Shown: positions 45,156-56,640, counted from the first letter of the stretch. The stretch is DNA of 64,000 nt from Scalesia atractyloides (GCA_947069175.1 CAMTDV010000030.1:94483916-94547915), one strand, 5' to 3'. Notes: generated by a model not told the origin, from the sequence alone. Numbers and translations: made by a program.

Positions 45156-45715
45156 TACGGGGTGTGTACAGTTTGGTTCGGTTTAGTTATTAGCATTAAT
45201 CGTAACAAAGTCATCAGATAATCGGTTCGGTTTATTTGTCGGTTTTCGGTTCAGTTCAGTTAATTTTGGTTAATTACTAAATCAAACAAGGGCTAATTTT
45301 TTTTGCTAGAAATACATGTAATGGAGGTATAAATACATGAAGTAGATGTATAAATATATGAAATGAATGTATAAATAAATGAAATGGAGGTTTAAATACA
45401 TGAAATAGATGTATAAATAAATGAAATATTAAAATATACATACATGAAATAGAAGTATAAATACATGAAATGAAGGTATAAATAAATAAAATGCAGGTAT
45501 AAATACTTGAAATGAAATTATAAAACATGAAATAAAGGTATAGAAGCTGGAAATATATGAATATGTAAATGGCTCGGTTCGGTTCGATAATTTCGGTTAA
45601 CCGATGATGCAAAAAGTAACTGATAATCGACTTTTGGTTAATTCATTTTCAGTTAATTTCGGTTCGGTTTTATCGGTTTTTGGTTGAGTTAACGGTTCGG
45701 TTATTACACCCCCAA
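45156..45715. mobile_element. hAT-type MITE with internal minisatellite
   Basis: A perfect 8-bp duplication GTTTGCAT at 45148-45155 and 45716-45723. Ends TACGGGGTGTGTACAG and TTATTACACCCCCAA are inverted repeats. The middle (45300-45560) is a degenerate tandem array of about 22 bp, ATGAAATGGAGGTATAAATA. No transposase. Confidence 0.8.
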
Positions 45716-45723
45716 GTTTGCAT

Positions 45724-46740
45724 TATAAAAACAACCTTAAATATGAGTTTATATGCTGATTTTAATAATACTCGCCACTAAACAATTTTTATATTGCTTA
45801 TCAATGAGGTGGTGGTGGGTGGTAAGGGAGATACTTGGTGTTCTAAGGGACCTAAATTCGATTTCTGCTCTGCCCATTATTTTCTGCGGCACCTGATGAT
45901 GAGAGACTAGGCGAGTACGTAGACGGTGATCGATAATTCAATCCTTGAACTGAGAGGGCTTTACCTGATTGCACAGTTATATTTTTGGACGAGTGTTCAC
46001 GAACTTCAGACACTATATCATTTTTGTAGTATTTATATAAATATAATTATGATATGTTCCATATCCTTTGATGGCGGAAGCTTCAATACACTCTTAAACC
46101 CTGTTCCATTCTATTATATTATAATTATAATATAATATAATGTCTTATAATACTTAAATTCATTTAATTTGATTTAATTATTAATTGGTTTAAAACATGT
46201 CATTGTACTGTACATATTCTAATGTAGACTATGACAGCTATTCAGTCAAATTCTCCAGTTTTGATAAAATCCATATATATTCGATCCAATGATCATTTAT
46301 TTTATAAAATGATGAGTTAAATTTAGTGGATTTTGTTTTATACTAACATGGATATACTTTTAACAACAATATAATCTACTCTACTTTAGTTTTTTTAACT
46401 CATCATGCCTAATGAAGATCGATATGATCGGGTGATTACGCAGGTGACACGATGATACGATCCGTCAGTGATCCAAATTTACCATTATATATATATAATC
46501 TACTACTCTAGTTTTACATTATTTTCTATCACGAGACTCGAACCTTGAAACTGTAGTGTTTTGTGTTATACAAAGTTCGAAGTCGAGCATGACACCGAAA
46601 GTAAATATTACTTCGGTCGTAACAAAAGAAAAGTTGGGTTAAACACTTTCAACATGTTTGGACGCATTGCTTGTACATAAGAGGACAACTTTTCACAGTT
46701 AAACAAGCAAAACTTTTAAGTAACTTCACAGCCTAATATT
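45724..46740. other. Unassigned interval
   Basis: No gene supported; AT-rich with an ATTATAATTATAATATAATATAA tract near 46113-46140. Confidence 0.35.
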
Positions 46741-46788
46741 TTAGGATCATGCTATTTATACACGGTCCTCCCTTATTTTTACACCCCA

Positions 46789-46932
46789 AAGCGCCCCGCT
46801 ATGGCCAAAGCGGGGCGCTTAGGACTTCTTTGACCGACAAAAGGTGACTTGACTGATGTTTAAGAGACATAAAGGCTGTACGAGGTGCCCCGTGAACCCT
46901 AAGCGCCGCGCTTTGTCCATAGCGCGGCGCTT
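46789..46932. repeat. Two GC-rich hairpins (AAGCGCCNCGCT type)
   Basis: AAGCGCCCCGCT and AAGCGGGGCGCTT pair at 46789-46820; AAGCGCCGCGCT and AGCGCGGCGCTT form perfect 12-bp arms around an 8-nt loop at 46901-46932. First members of a family that recurs through 51.7 kb. Confidence 0.85.
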
Positions 46933-47094
46933 CGACCCCAAATTTTTGCTTTTAAAAGCTGGCCATGTACAAGAGTTAGGTATTCGATATATTTTTTCCA
47001 AATCCAAACAAGCGGGGGTTTTGTTGTTTTAGTTGTGATTCTTTAAAATAACACGTGGTTTTGCTGTATTAGTTGCGTGTCTTCAAAAAAAACG

Positions 47095-48236
47095 ATGTCG
47101 TGGTTAAGCAACTATCTTTTCGGTCCATATTCTGACGAGTCAGTTGTTCCTGATTCTTACGAGGGGACCGCTATTTCTGGCTCGTATGAGAAACCAGTCT
47201 CGTCCAATTTGAAGGAGGAGGAGGTTGTATCCGACATTCGTTATCGTGATAACACGGTGAAGCTGGATTTGAATACCCCTGCGGAGGACCCTTACGCACA
47301 ACCAGGTTATTCGAATTACGGTTACGGAGATGAAGCGTATCCTCATGTTGAATATCCGTACGGTCTTCCTAACGCACAACCAGGTTATCCAGATTTCGGT
47401 TACGGTGGCGAGCACAGATTTGCACAACAGTAGTGTTATGCAGACCACAGTTACGGTTGTCAGCAGTGCTTTGAACATCAAGTCTATTCGGACCTCGGTG
47501 ACGATGGTGAGCCGGAGGATGTCTCTGTTGACGAGGAAGGCTTTTACCAGGTTACATTTTCGTTTGATACAACGCAGACCTTTTCGTCACGTAAAGAGTT
47601 GGTGCGTTGGGTACAAGACACGGCAAAAGACAATGGCTACCTCACTGTGATTAAGAGGTCGAATAAAAGAGGAGAGAATTACAAGATTTGGTTTCAATGT
47701 ACTTTTGGTGGGGAGCATAACAGTATAGCTACACAGAGGAAAACGGGTAGCAAGAAAATAGGCTGCCCGTTCGAGATGATCGGGTTTTCGGAGTCATCCG
47801 GAAGTGTTTGGAGGATCGATGTGACGAATTCGAAGCATAACCACACTCCTATCGAGAATCTAGAGGGTCACGCGTATGCGAGAAGGCTTTCTTCGGATGA
47901 TAAAAGACTAGTTGAGCAGCTGGCAGAGCAAGATATTCCCAACCGTAGTATCTGGCGAACGCTGACGAAAAACAATCCGGCTAGAAAGCTTATTCCGAAA
48001 GATATACACAACGCTGTTCAGAAAATCAACGCCTGGAAAAATGTCGGTAAGTCTCCGATGCAAAAACTTGAAAATATTCTTCTCGAAAAAGATTACACTT
48101 ACTACATGCACACGAATGAGATATCGAACGCAGTTGAAGATGTGTTCTTTGTTCACAAAAAATCCTTCACCATGTGGTGTGCCTTCCCGATGTGCTAATG
48201 ATTGACGCCACCTACAAAACGAACATGACGATGCCT
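47095..48236 (+). pseudogene. Mutator (FAR1-type) transposase remnant
   Basis: Frame from ATG 47095 (MSWLSNYLFG), interrupted by an in-frame TAG at 47431-47433 and open again to 48198. It has an acidic, Tyr/Gly-rich N-terminus with YPHVEYPYG and YPDFGYGGE repeats, then a FAR1/WRKY-GCM1-like finger: KIWFQCTFGGEH, GSKKIGCPFEMIG and HNH (about 47680-47850), and further helical sequence to DVFFVHKKSFTMW. A one-base shift near 48190 moves the rest to the next frame, which reads DVLMIDATYKTN, the first catalytic Asp of MULE transposases (48204-48206). Four residues later (MTMPE) the transposase core is gone and another domain follows. Confidence 0.8.
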
Positions 48237-48575
48237 GAGCCGGGGTTTCTTATTGCTCAACGATACGGTGTGATTGTTCACACCTTCGACAATCGTGGGA
48301 ACGATACAATTTTCCCTCTGGTGGGCGGGCCAGACGAATCTGACTAACCTCACCAGGTGGTTGCGGTTGTGTTCGTCGACGGTGGGCATTTCATCCACGT
48401 AGAGCTTGGAGGATGGTACCCAATGCCTCCCCCAAACTTACACTGGACAGCGAACAGAACAAAGAGCGCAGCAGCCTGGCATACATTATACAGGGATCAT
48501 ATCAACACGTACGAAATGTTTACGTATCATCCCCCGGACCTTAATGTAACCCCATATGTTCAAGATGTAGGTTAA
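48237..48575 (+). pseudogene. OTU-like protease domain remnant joined to the transposase
   Basis: In phase after DATYKTN the frame reads PGFLIAQRYGVIVHTF, then IFPLVGGPDESD, stops at 48345-48347, and continues one base off as PHQVVAVVFVDGGHFIHVEL and GWYPMPPPNLHW, ending at 48575. The order of strands and the histidine in GGHFIHVEL resemble the C-terminal half of OTU-like cysteine protease domains carried by some plant MULE proteins. The catalytic Cys half is missing. Domain identity rests on motif memory, so moderate certainty. Confidence 0.55.
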
Positions 48576-49055
48576 ATGTCTTTAATAATAATCACGTTAA
48601 TTCATTTACAATACAAGAGTACATCTGTGTTTGTTCAATATATGCGTTAAATCACGTTAAAAACCGAATGTCACCGACACGACCCAATCCGATTCAATAC
48701 GCACTTGTACGACCCAAAATGACAATATACGTCATAATACAACAATTAATGAAAAAATACGTCACGTACGTGTACGGTAGGTGGCTGATATACATAACAC
48801 TACTCATAGGAGTACTTGTGCTTTTAAACCAAAATGATACGATATAATGGAATACGACATCGCACGTAACCGAGTTGATCCGGAACTTGCCGTATAGTCC
48901 ATATATATTAAAAAATGATGTATAACGGAAAAAACATAAAATTTAGACTATTATCGACGCATTTGTGAATTAAAAATGATTATAAAAAATTTAAAAAAGG
49001 CCCTAAGCGCTGCGCTTAAACCTAAGAGGGGCGCTTAGCCTGAAAATTTGAACTG
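48576..49055. other. Spacer with imperfect GC hairpin
   Basis: No gene. CTAAGCGCTGCGCTT and AGGGGCGCTTAG at 49008-49038 form a weaker member of the hairpin family. Confidence 0.5.
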
Positions 49056-49364
49056 AAGCGCCCCGCTTTGGCCATAGCGGGGCGCTTTGTCCCCTGGTAT
49101 AACCTGAAGCGGGGTGGCTTCTCCCCCATTTCAACAACAAACACAAACACACACACAAAGGTGCGATTACACACACTAAGGCTCAGATCGTGTTTTTCAA
49201 GATTTCAACCGCTTAAAGGTAAGATCGAACTTCCTTTATTGTTTTGGTTAAACACTTATTGTTGATTGTGTTTTGATTGTTGGGGTTTTGATTCGGCTGA
49301 TGGGTTCTGTGTTTGAAAACGAAGAACCAAAGCGCCGCGCCGAGGCCAAAGCGGGGCGCTTTGG
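49056..49364. repeat. GC-rich hairpins 4 and 5
   Basis: AAGCGCCCCGCT and AGCGGGGCGCTT, 12-bp arms, at 49056-49087; CCAAAGCGCCGCGC and GCGGGGCGCTTTGG at 49328-49364. They flank a possible first leader exon. Confidence 0.85.
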
Positions 49365-49707
49365 TTCATATTTATTTTTTTTTGTTTTAAGGGTTATTTA
49401 TTAATTATTATTTATACAATATTATTGTTTAATAATTCTAATACATTTTAAATAAATAATATTATTTGTATTTTTAATATAAGATATTATTTATGGATTT
49501 ATACATTTTTTTGTATTTAAATTGTTTAATAATATTATTTGTTTATTATTATTTATACAATATTATTGTTTAATAATGCAAATACATTTTAAATAAATGG
49601 CCATATTTGTATTTTAATATAAGATATTATTTGTTTAATAATATTATTTGTTTATTATTATTTACACAATATTATTGTTTAACTTGTATTTGTATTTAAA
49701 CGTGCAG
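49219..49707 (+). other. Probable leader intron of the ORF1-like gene
   Basis: TTAAAG|GTAAGATCG (donor GT at 49219) and ACGTGCAG|GG (AG at 49706-49707) directly before ATG 49710 fit an intron in the 5'UTR. It contains a duplicated AT-rich block of about 150 bp (TTATACAATATTATTG at 49412 and 49553, related sequence at 49664). Confidence 0.5.
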
Positions 49708-49709
49708 GG

Positions 49710-50886
49710 ATGGATTTCGATCACCAGGAGGAGGAGGAGATTGAGGAGATGGAGGCTGAGGTAGAGGTTAACCCTCTACCTAATCACACGTACCTTCAGT
49801 TTGAGGAGGGGTCACGGGCGGCGGCGAGATGCGCTAGGTTGCGCACCATGGAGATTGGGGGGCATGTAGGGATAGACTGGGATCTGCTAGAGACTATGGG
49901 AGAGGCCGCGCCGGCGCATGATATAGTTGGCCTGGATAGTCCTTGGTCGCGCCTCTTTCAGCTAGCGATGGAGGACTCATACCGTGAGCTTACGGTCGAG
50001 TTTCTTTCTTCGTTTACACACGAGCCGCATTCGGCGGATTACATGGAGGACCCGTATCATCCAGTCCACGAGGTTACATTCCGTCTCGCCACTCAGCAGT
50101 TTCAGATGAGTGTGCGGGAGTTTGATGTCCATTCAGGTTTGTACACACAGGTCGAGCTTGATACTGATTTATATACGCAGGGGGTTAGGGCCATGGACAG
50201 GCAGACACTTATTAGTTTCTGGAGGGCCATTTCCAGGGTTCCCTTGGGAAATCCTGGCAAAAAGCCACCACCATTAGAGACCCCTTGTACCGATACCTGC
50301 ACCATATTATCGCGTCATCTATCGTGCCGCGGGGTACCAGCAGGGAGAAGGTCAACCTCGGTGACCTGTTCTTTCTATACTGCCTACTTCGCGGCCAGAC
50401 CTGCGATCTAGCAGCCTAACTGGCAGAGTACTTTGCCGGTGCATACCACCGGCAGCTTCGCGGGAAGCTGCAAGGTGGCTCATACATCACCGCCATTGCA
50501 CGCTCGCTAGGGCTCGTGCCCGAGAGTGATCCGCAGCTGTCCGCGGCGATCCCGTCGACTACGTTGGGCCGCGCGTCAGTATCTAGCATGCAGATCACCC
50601 GTACCTTTGATGTTGGTATGAGGTTTAGGGGTCGTGACGGGCAGATTTGGCATGCGGAGGAGTTGCCGGAGGTCATCCGGTTGTTATTGAGGTGAGGGAT
50701 GGAGTGTTAGCCCCTGCTCATGTTCAGGAGGCCGCTCGGCAGGCTCAGCTACAGGCTCTAGGCCTCGATCAGCCTCAGGGCCAGCCTCAGGCTCAGGCTC
50801 AGCCTGTATTCCAGGATCCGGCTCAGGAGGAGCATGTCGAGGAGATCCCGGTACCACCAATTCAGCCCGCAGCACGTTTACGCTGA
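49710..50886 (+). pseudogene. Retroelement ORF1-like (ATHILA-type) gene, broken
   Basis: ATG 49710 opens with an acidic stretch (HQEEEEIEEMEAEVEV), then LDSPWSRLFQLAMEDSYREL, HEVTFRLATQQFQMSVREF, SGLYTQVELDTDLYTQGVRA and TLISFWRAIS. Near 50270 the frame shifts; the next frame carries DPLYRYLHHIIASSIVPRG and GDLFFLYCLLRGQTCDLAA, a stop at 50417-50419, then GSYITAIARSLGLVPESDP and VGMRFRGRDGQIW to 50696. A Gln/Pro-rich tail (QAQ repeats) follows at 50725-50886. The type is that of the plant retroelement Orf1 family associated with ATHILA, of unclear function. It is disabled by at least two lesions. Confidence 0.55.
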
Positions 50887-51477
50887 CCTGCCTCCGGCAG
50901 CGTGAGGTGGCTCGGGACTTCGACCGGCACCTCAGACGCCAGGGCACACTCATTGACTGGATGGTCGAGACGCTAGTTTCTCAACGAGAGCTTGCCGGGT
51001 TGCCTCCCCTTCCCCTCCCACCGTCCCCACCGCAAGGGATTAGTACCTTAGTTTGTTTGTATAGTGTTTTGTTATGTATTATGTACTGAGTTGTGCCTTT
51101 TTGTTTTGTATGTACAAACTGATATATATATATATATATTGCAGTTAATCTTCTATTTACATTACGTTGGTTTTAGATTGTTTACGTTTAATTCTTATGG
51201 TTTTCTGTATATTTTATTTAACGTATTCGTTTAATTTAAAAAAAATAAACTAGGTTAACAGTTTATAAAGACGCCCTTATATTATATAGATATTATATAC
51301 GCTCTATAAAAATAATGACGTAAAAAACGTAATTATAAAACAACTATGAATAAATAATATTAATATTTTATAATAATAATAATAAAACTCAAATACAATT
51401 TTTTCATCCAAAAAACACTACCAAACTAACCCACATCCCACCTATTTCCAACAAAAAAACAACATAAACTCCACTCC
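50887..51477. other. 3' flank of the ORF1-like gene
   Basis: A last frame (50907-51089) continues the tail in altered phase (VARDFDRHLRRQG). The rest is AT-rich with a short TA repeat at 51122-51138. Confidence 0.4.
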
Positions 51478-51737
51478 ACACGCCATTTGTCTTTTTGCAC
51501 ACTCAAAGCACCTCGCTTAGGCCAAAGCGCAGCGCTTTGGGGACTGGTTAAAAGACAAGGATTGAAAGCGCCTCGCTTAGGCCAAAACGCAGCGCTTTGG
51601 GGACTAGTCAACAGACAAGGACTGACTGGTCAACAGAAAAGGACTGACAGTCAGTCCTTGTCTGTTGACCAGTTCCCAAAGCGCTGCGCTTTGGCCTAAG
51701 CGAGACGCTTTGAGTGTGAAAAAGACAAATGGCGTGT
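51478..51737. repeat. Long inverted repeat with GC hairpins 6-8
   Basis: CACACGCCATTTGTCTTTTT (51478) pairs with AAAAAGACAAATGGCGTGTG (51737). Inside are AAAGCACCTCGCTTAGGCC at 51505-51540, AAAGCGCCTCGCTTAGGCC at 51565-51600 and its inverse at 51677-51713, joined by GTCAACAGACAAGGACTGAC words in both directions. The fold would be a hairpin of hairpins. Confidence 0.8.
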
Positions 51738-53013
51738 GTGACTAGACCACGCCATATTTTATACAATCATATTGAGTTAAGAGGGGGAGGGAATATTAGT
51801 AGAGTGGGGTGGTGGGGTATGGAAAGTAATTCGACAAGACGAATGCATAGGGGTGGGTGCAGGCACTGAAAGAATATATAGATACACAAGAATGAATGTA
51901 TGTATGTAGAATAGGAGAGTGGGGTGGGGGTATATATTCACTCACGAGGGTGGTTAGGATGGAGAGAGAAAAGGTGTTAATATGATTGGTGTGCTTTCCT
52001 GATGTGGGAATCTCCTCTGACAACTCTCTTCCACTTTCTATACACCCATATCTCCCTCCCCCTCTCTCTATATACACACATTATGAATATATTTATATTT
52101 TAATAGCATTGCTTAATCTTTTAAATTTTTAAATAAAAAACAATAAAATAGAAAAAATTAGTAGAGACATGTGTGATTTAAAAAAATTAGTGACAATCTA
52201 TCAAATGAAACTTTGTACGAAAAATTTCTAAATCCATCATTGTTTATTATGTTATATTTATTACTCATAAAGTAAGTGAAGTGAATGTTAAACATAAGGA
52301 TGTGATAACAAAAGATGATTGTTGAGAACTAAGAAGATGTCGTAAGAGATTAAAAAGAAGACTTTGGGGGATGTGTAATACGGCATGGTAGGGGCAAAGA
52401 GGACTTCGGGGGATGTGTTATACGACATGATAGGGGCGTGGAAAGGGACACGTGGTCGGGGCGCCACTCGCAAACACTGAGACATCCGGGCACAACTAGG
52501 GGCTTGGGATGAACCATGGGTGTGAAGGGGGAAGTCTAGCCATTGGACTTGCGTTGGAACCCCCAAACCGTTGATATTTAAAAAAAACTCAAAAAATAAT
52601 ATTCTCTTACCTATTTAAAAATTTCATTCAAATAAAAATTCTCACACTACACGCACTACATTCTATTTTACAATTTTTCTACACAAGCTTAAATTTCTCT
52701 CTAATTTTTCTACGCTACTCTAGTGAACGTATAGGACGTGACTATTTTTTTGAAAATCATGTTTATTATACAACTCTTTTAGCTGACGTTTTTGCATGAG
52801 TAGACAACTTTTGTACAAATAGTTGGAGATTTGTCAAAGCTATGAACGGCCTTTTGTCGTGATGAGCAACGAACAGAGACTTGACAATCATGCGGAAATA
52901 TGATCTACATACATGCGCGATATCCTTCGTATGGATTTGGAGGAGCATATTTGATTGTATCATCCCCGTGACTTGGGCCTTGTTTCGAATTAGTTATGTG
53001 GTAATATTATAAA
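51738..53013. other. Unassigned interval, possible Harbinger-like relic
   Basis: No gene supported. GGGGGATGTGTAATACGGCA and GGGGGATGTGTTATACGACA (52366, 52410) are a 45-bp tandem pair of a type seen in plant MITE families, and 52580-52720 looks like a leader. The frame at 52766-52963 is not recognised. Confidence 0.3.
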
Positions 53014-53021
53014 AAACATTA

Positions 53022-54168
53022 GAGTAAACTTCCGTTTTGCTCCCTGTGGTTTGGTCGTTTTAACGGTTTTGCCCAAATCCTTTAAAAATAGCCATTTTAC
53101 TCCTTGATCTATGTAACTTATCTCTATTACACTCCCCGCCCCAAACAGCGTCCATTTTAAACGTTAAAATTTGTCATGTGCATAACATGTGAGGGGCAAA
53201 TCTGTCATTTCCTAACCCATCTTTAAAAATCTCCCTTTTAAACCCTAATAAGCCTTATCTTCTTCCTTCCAACATCACCCCAGATCTCATAACAAAATCT
53301 TTAATGGCAGACATCAATTGTGCTTGTGGAGCTCCAATCAAAGATCCTACTTCATCTGATGAATCCCTTCAATCACTATGCGAGAAACTCGATCAACTCC
53401 TCTCGCATAACTTCGAAACCGCATCCCAATCCCAAGCTCGTTCTGATGCCTAATTTCAATCCCTACAGGCTGCCTTCTAGCAGCAGGTAGAACTCTCCAA
53501 CAAACTCATCGCCACCATGGTGAAACATAAAGAGAAGGAGATACCAAAAACCCTCTCGCTTGGCTCTTTCGGTCCCTCTAATTTCGATACGAATAACCCA
53601 CGGCAACCGAAAATTAACCTTCCGATGTTTGATGGTTCCAACCCTTTGGATTGGATTTTCTAAGCAAATAATTTCTTCAAATACTATCGCATACCCGAAA
53701 CTGAACGTGTTTCCTTAACACAGTTCTACTTTACTGGCGAAGCTTTAGCCTGGTACAAATACTTAGATAACAATGATCTGCTCGGGACTTGGTCCGAATT
53801 CTCCCGTGAGTTAGAGTTGTGTTTTGGTCCATCTACCTACGCAAACCATCAGGCGGCGCTAGGCGGTGCTTTTCAAACTGAAGCAAACATCCACTGTGAC
53901 CATGTATCAATCTGAATTTGGGGTGATGTTGTAAGGAAGAAGAAGATAAGGCTTATTAGGGTTTAAAAAGGGGATTTTTAAAGATGGGTTAGGAAATGAC
54001 AGATTTGCCCCTCACATGTTATGCACATGACAAATTTTAACGTTTAAAATGGACGCCGTTTGGGGCGGGGAGTGTACTAGAGATAAGTTACAAAATGGCT
54101 ATTTTTAAAGGATTGAGCCAAAAACGTTAAAACGACCAAACCACAGGAACCAAAACGGAAGTTTACTC
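53022..54168. mobile_element. Long-TIR element holding a captured gag piece
   Basis: Arms of about 240 bp are inverted: GAGTAAACTTCCGTTTTG at the left and CAAAACGGAAGTTTACTC at the right, with ACACTCCCCGCCCC, CATGTGAGGGGCAAAT and TAATAAGCCTTATCTTCTTC on both sides. AAACATTA at 53014-53021 and 54169-54176 is a perfect 8-bp duplication (a ninth base is ambiguous). Long arms fit Mutator-type elements. There is no transposase. Confidence 0.8.
53304..53920 (+). pseudogene. Captured Ty3-type gag fragment
   Basis: From ATG 53304 the frame reads MADINCACGAPIKDP and SLQSLCEKLDQLLSHNFETA, later INLPMFDGSNPLDWIF, YYRIPETERVSLTQFYFTGE and ALAWYKYL, a typical plant retrotransposon capsid start. In-frame stops occur at about 53452, 53479 and 53661 (TAA/TAG). 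The 3' part of gag, zinc knuckle and pol are absent. It lies wholly between the arms of the long-TIR element. Confidence 0.75.
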
Positions 54169-54176
54169 AAACATTA

Positions 54177-55562
54177 AGTGGTTTATGTAATGAACTAGAT
54201 TTATTTTAATATAATTACTTTTTAATATTTAATAACATTTTAAAATAATAAATAAATATAATATTAAAAGTAACCAATGATTAAATAAAGTTTGATAAGG
54301 CCCCAAGGGATCCCCTCCACATCACCTCCTTGGTTGTGTAAAAGGTGGAAAAAAATCACTTTACATGACGCTTACATGGTAATACCTTTTTTCACTACAA
54401 TCCTAACGAAACTCTTACATAACACACTTACCTAACACATAGCCTCATAGAAGAGAAACTTTTTTGAGTGTGATCAGTTATCAAGGAATAACCCCACTCC
54501 ATATAAGTAGGTAACAAGATTGAGTCATTGACAAGTCCATAACCTATACAAGATTGACAACTTCAACCATAAAGTCGAAAAGTTTTGAGTACAATATCCG
54601 CAAAGCAAAATATAAGGTCAACACATTCAACATTTATAAATTAGTTGTTTTCATCATAAGGTACATATCTCTATCTTTTAGATAAGGATTATAATGTTTT
54701 ATTAAGTCCAATTACTTTGTTTTTACAATCTGTATTATTAAAAACAAATACTAGCCCTTAGATTAAGGGTTTCCCTTTTCTGTAATTATGTCAGATTTAG
54801 AATGCTTGTTCCTTTAGTATGTATAGTTGATGTATGCTCCTAAGGAGGTTAGGAGTTCAAATCCTATAGGATGCATGTTATGGCGTATTTGTCCCACAAG
54901 ATCTAGAAATTCGTGTTCATAAAGAAAAAGAGAAAAAAGAAAGTCTAGTTGATACCTTAGTGGGAGGGGTGCTCAATGAGACTAACTCGGATTCCACCAA
55001 TCCTACACTATCACTTTACTTTTACCTTCAATCACCCTAAAACATCTTAACATGGTGACAGTGTTATCAAATCAATAACCATATCCAACAGTCAAGGTTG
55101 GCCAAAAAACGATCACAAAAGGGTTAACGGGATCAATACCTACTCAACGATTTGGAGTGCCCGGAACAGATGGCGATGGTATTCCCACATAGGTAAGCAT
55201 ACCCAATCGGGGGTGCCTGAGAACTCCCCTACCACCCTTAATTTGAAGATGTGTTATGTTCATTGCTTTTAACTACGATATGTTATGTTGCTTTTACGAT
55301 GCATCTCAACCTTTTATTGTTCTTAATCAATGGTTAAGCTTTCAATAATGCTTTTAAGATAAGCTTAAGTGGGAATCTTTTTTTTAAATAGTCTTCTAAA
55401 ATGATTAACAACTCAACTTTTAATTAGAACCTTTACCAAAAGGTTTACAATCCTTGACATGTTAAACCTTTGATTACAACCTACACATGAATTGATCGGT
55501 CTAATATGTTTAAGGCGTGTAGTAGATTCATTACCAATAAAATGTTAAACTTTTGATTACAA
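54177..55562. other. Unassigned interval
   Basis: No gene supported. AAACTTTTGATTACAACCTACACAT is partly doubled (55466-55492 and 55546-55571), the second copy being the hAT target site. Confidence 0.35.
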
Positions 55563-56069
55563 CCTACACATAGAGATGGGCATAATCGGGTTTTATCATT
55601 ACCCGGAACCGGTTCCAACCCGGACCCGGTTCTGCTTGGATGTCATTGGAACCGGGTATGGTGTGGAACCGGGTCCAGTTCCTACCCGGGTTCACACCTA
55701 AGAATATGGAACCGTGTAGAACCGGGTACGGGTATTATGGAACCGGGTATGGTGTGGAACCGGGTATGGTGCGGAACCGGTTTCTGATAGTATTGGGAAC
55801 CGGTTCCTGACAGTCAAACTTGTCATTTTACTGTTCAGAACCGGTTCCTGACAGTCAAACCTGCCATTTTACTATTGGGAACCGGTTCCTGACAGTCAAA
55901 CCTGCCATTTACTGTTCGAAACCGGTTCCTGATAAATGTTAACCGGTTCCTGATTAAAAAATTGGTTTTTTTTTGTATATAAACCTCTTTCTACTTACCA
56001 TTTCTAAACTTAACACTCACCATCATCAACTTACAAAATCAATCAACTTCTAATTTCTTGCAAATACCT

Positions 56070-56314
56070 ATGGCATGCAACGATGAAGTTGTTACGTCTT
56101 AGAGACGAAAAGAAACCCTGCTATATGGAAGAATTTTGATCTCTGTTTAATGTCCGACAGCCACGAGATGGCTAGATGCAAAGATTGTGGAAAATTTATG
56201 AAGGCCGCCGCCAATTCAACCCTTCAAAAACACACTGAGCGACATTGCCCATTGACGAAGGCAAAGAAGAATGAGACGGGAAAAGGTTCCGGCACCGGTT
56301 CTTCAAATGTTTGA
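56070..56314 (+). pseudogene. BED zinc-finger fragment of a hAT transposase
   Basis: ATG 56070 starts a 10-codon frame ended by TAG. The main frame (56111-56314) reads AIWKNFDLCLM, then MARCKDCGKFM, NSTLQKHTERHCP and KNETGKGSGTGSS. CX2C followed by HX3-4H/C spacing and the WKNF entry are typical of BED fingers at the N-terminus of plant hAT transposases, which bind the element ends. It stops at TGA 56312-56314; the catalytic RNase H-like and dimerisation domains are missing. Confidence 0.8.
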
Positions 56315-56519
56315 TGTAACCCGTTTGGTTTGGTGTTTTTAATAAAGTTTGTTTAATGTTTCTTTCTTTTATGTTTGTTATGTTTGATTTTTATTATTAG
56401 TTACATTGATAAATAAAAATAGTAACAATAATCGGTTAAAATTAAAAAAAATAATCAGTTACAATATATAAAAAAAATTAACCGGTTACAAATAAAAATA
56501 AAAAATTACTCAGAACCAG

Positions 56520-56640
56520 TTCCAGTAAGATTTTATTTCTTTGATCTTTTACTAGTGGCAGATGCAGCACTTTCCGATGAGTTTCTCTTAGGTGCGGGTA
56601 CCTAGGTACAATCGTCGTCCGAATCGTTAGAACTGCATTT
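56520..56640 (-). pseudogene. Basic Ser-rich C-terminal tail on the opposite strand
   Basis: The minus strand reads CSSNDSDDDCT, a stop, then PKRNSSESAASATSKRSKK and TAA near 56537. The composition looks like a transposase or host protein tail with a nuclear-localisation-like end. Its strand is opposite to the BED finger of the same element. Confidence 0.35.

Noticed and set aside
47140..47481. Minus-strand ORF of 113 codons
   Set aside because: Shadow of the transposase N-terminus.
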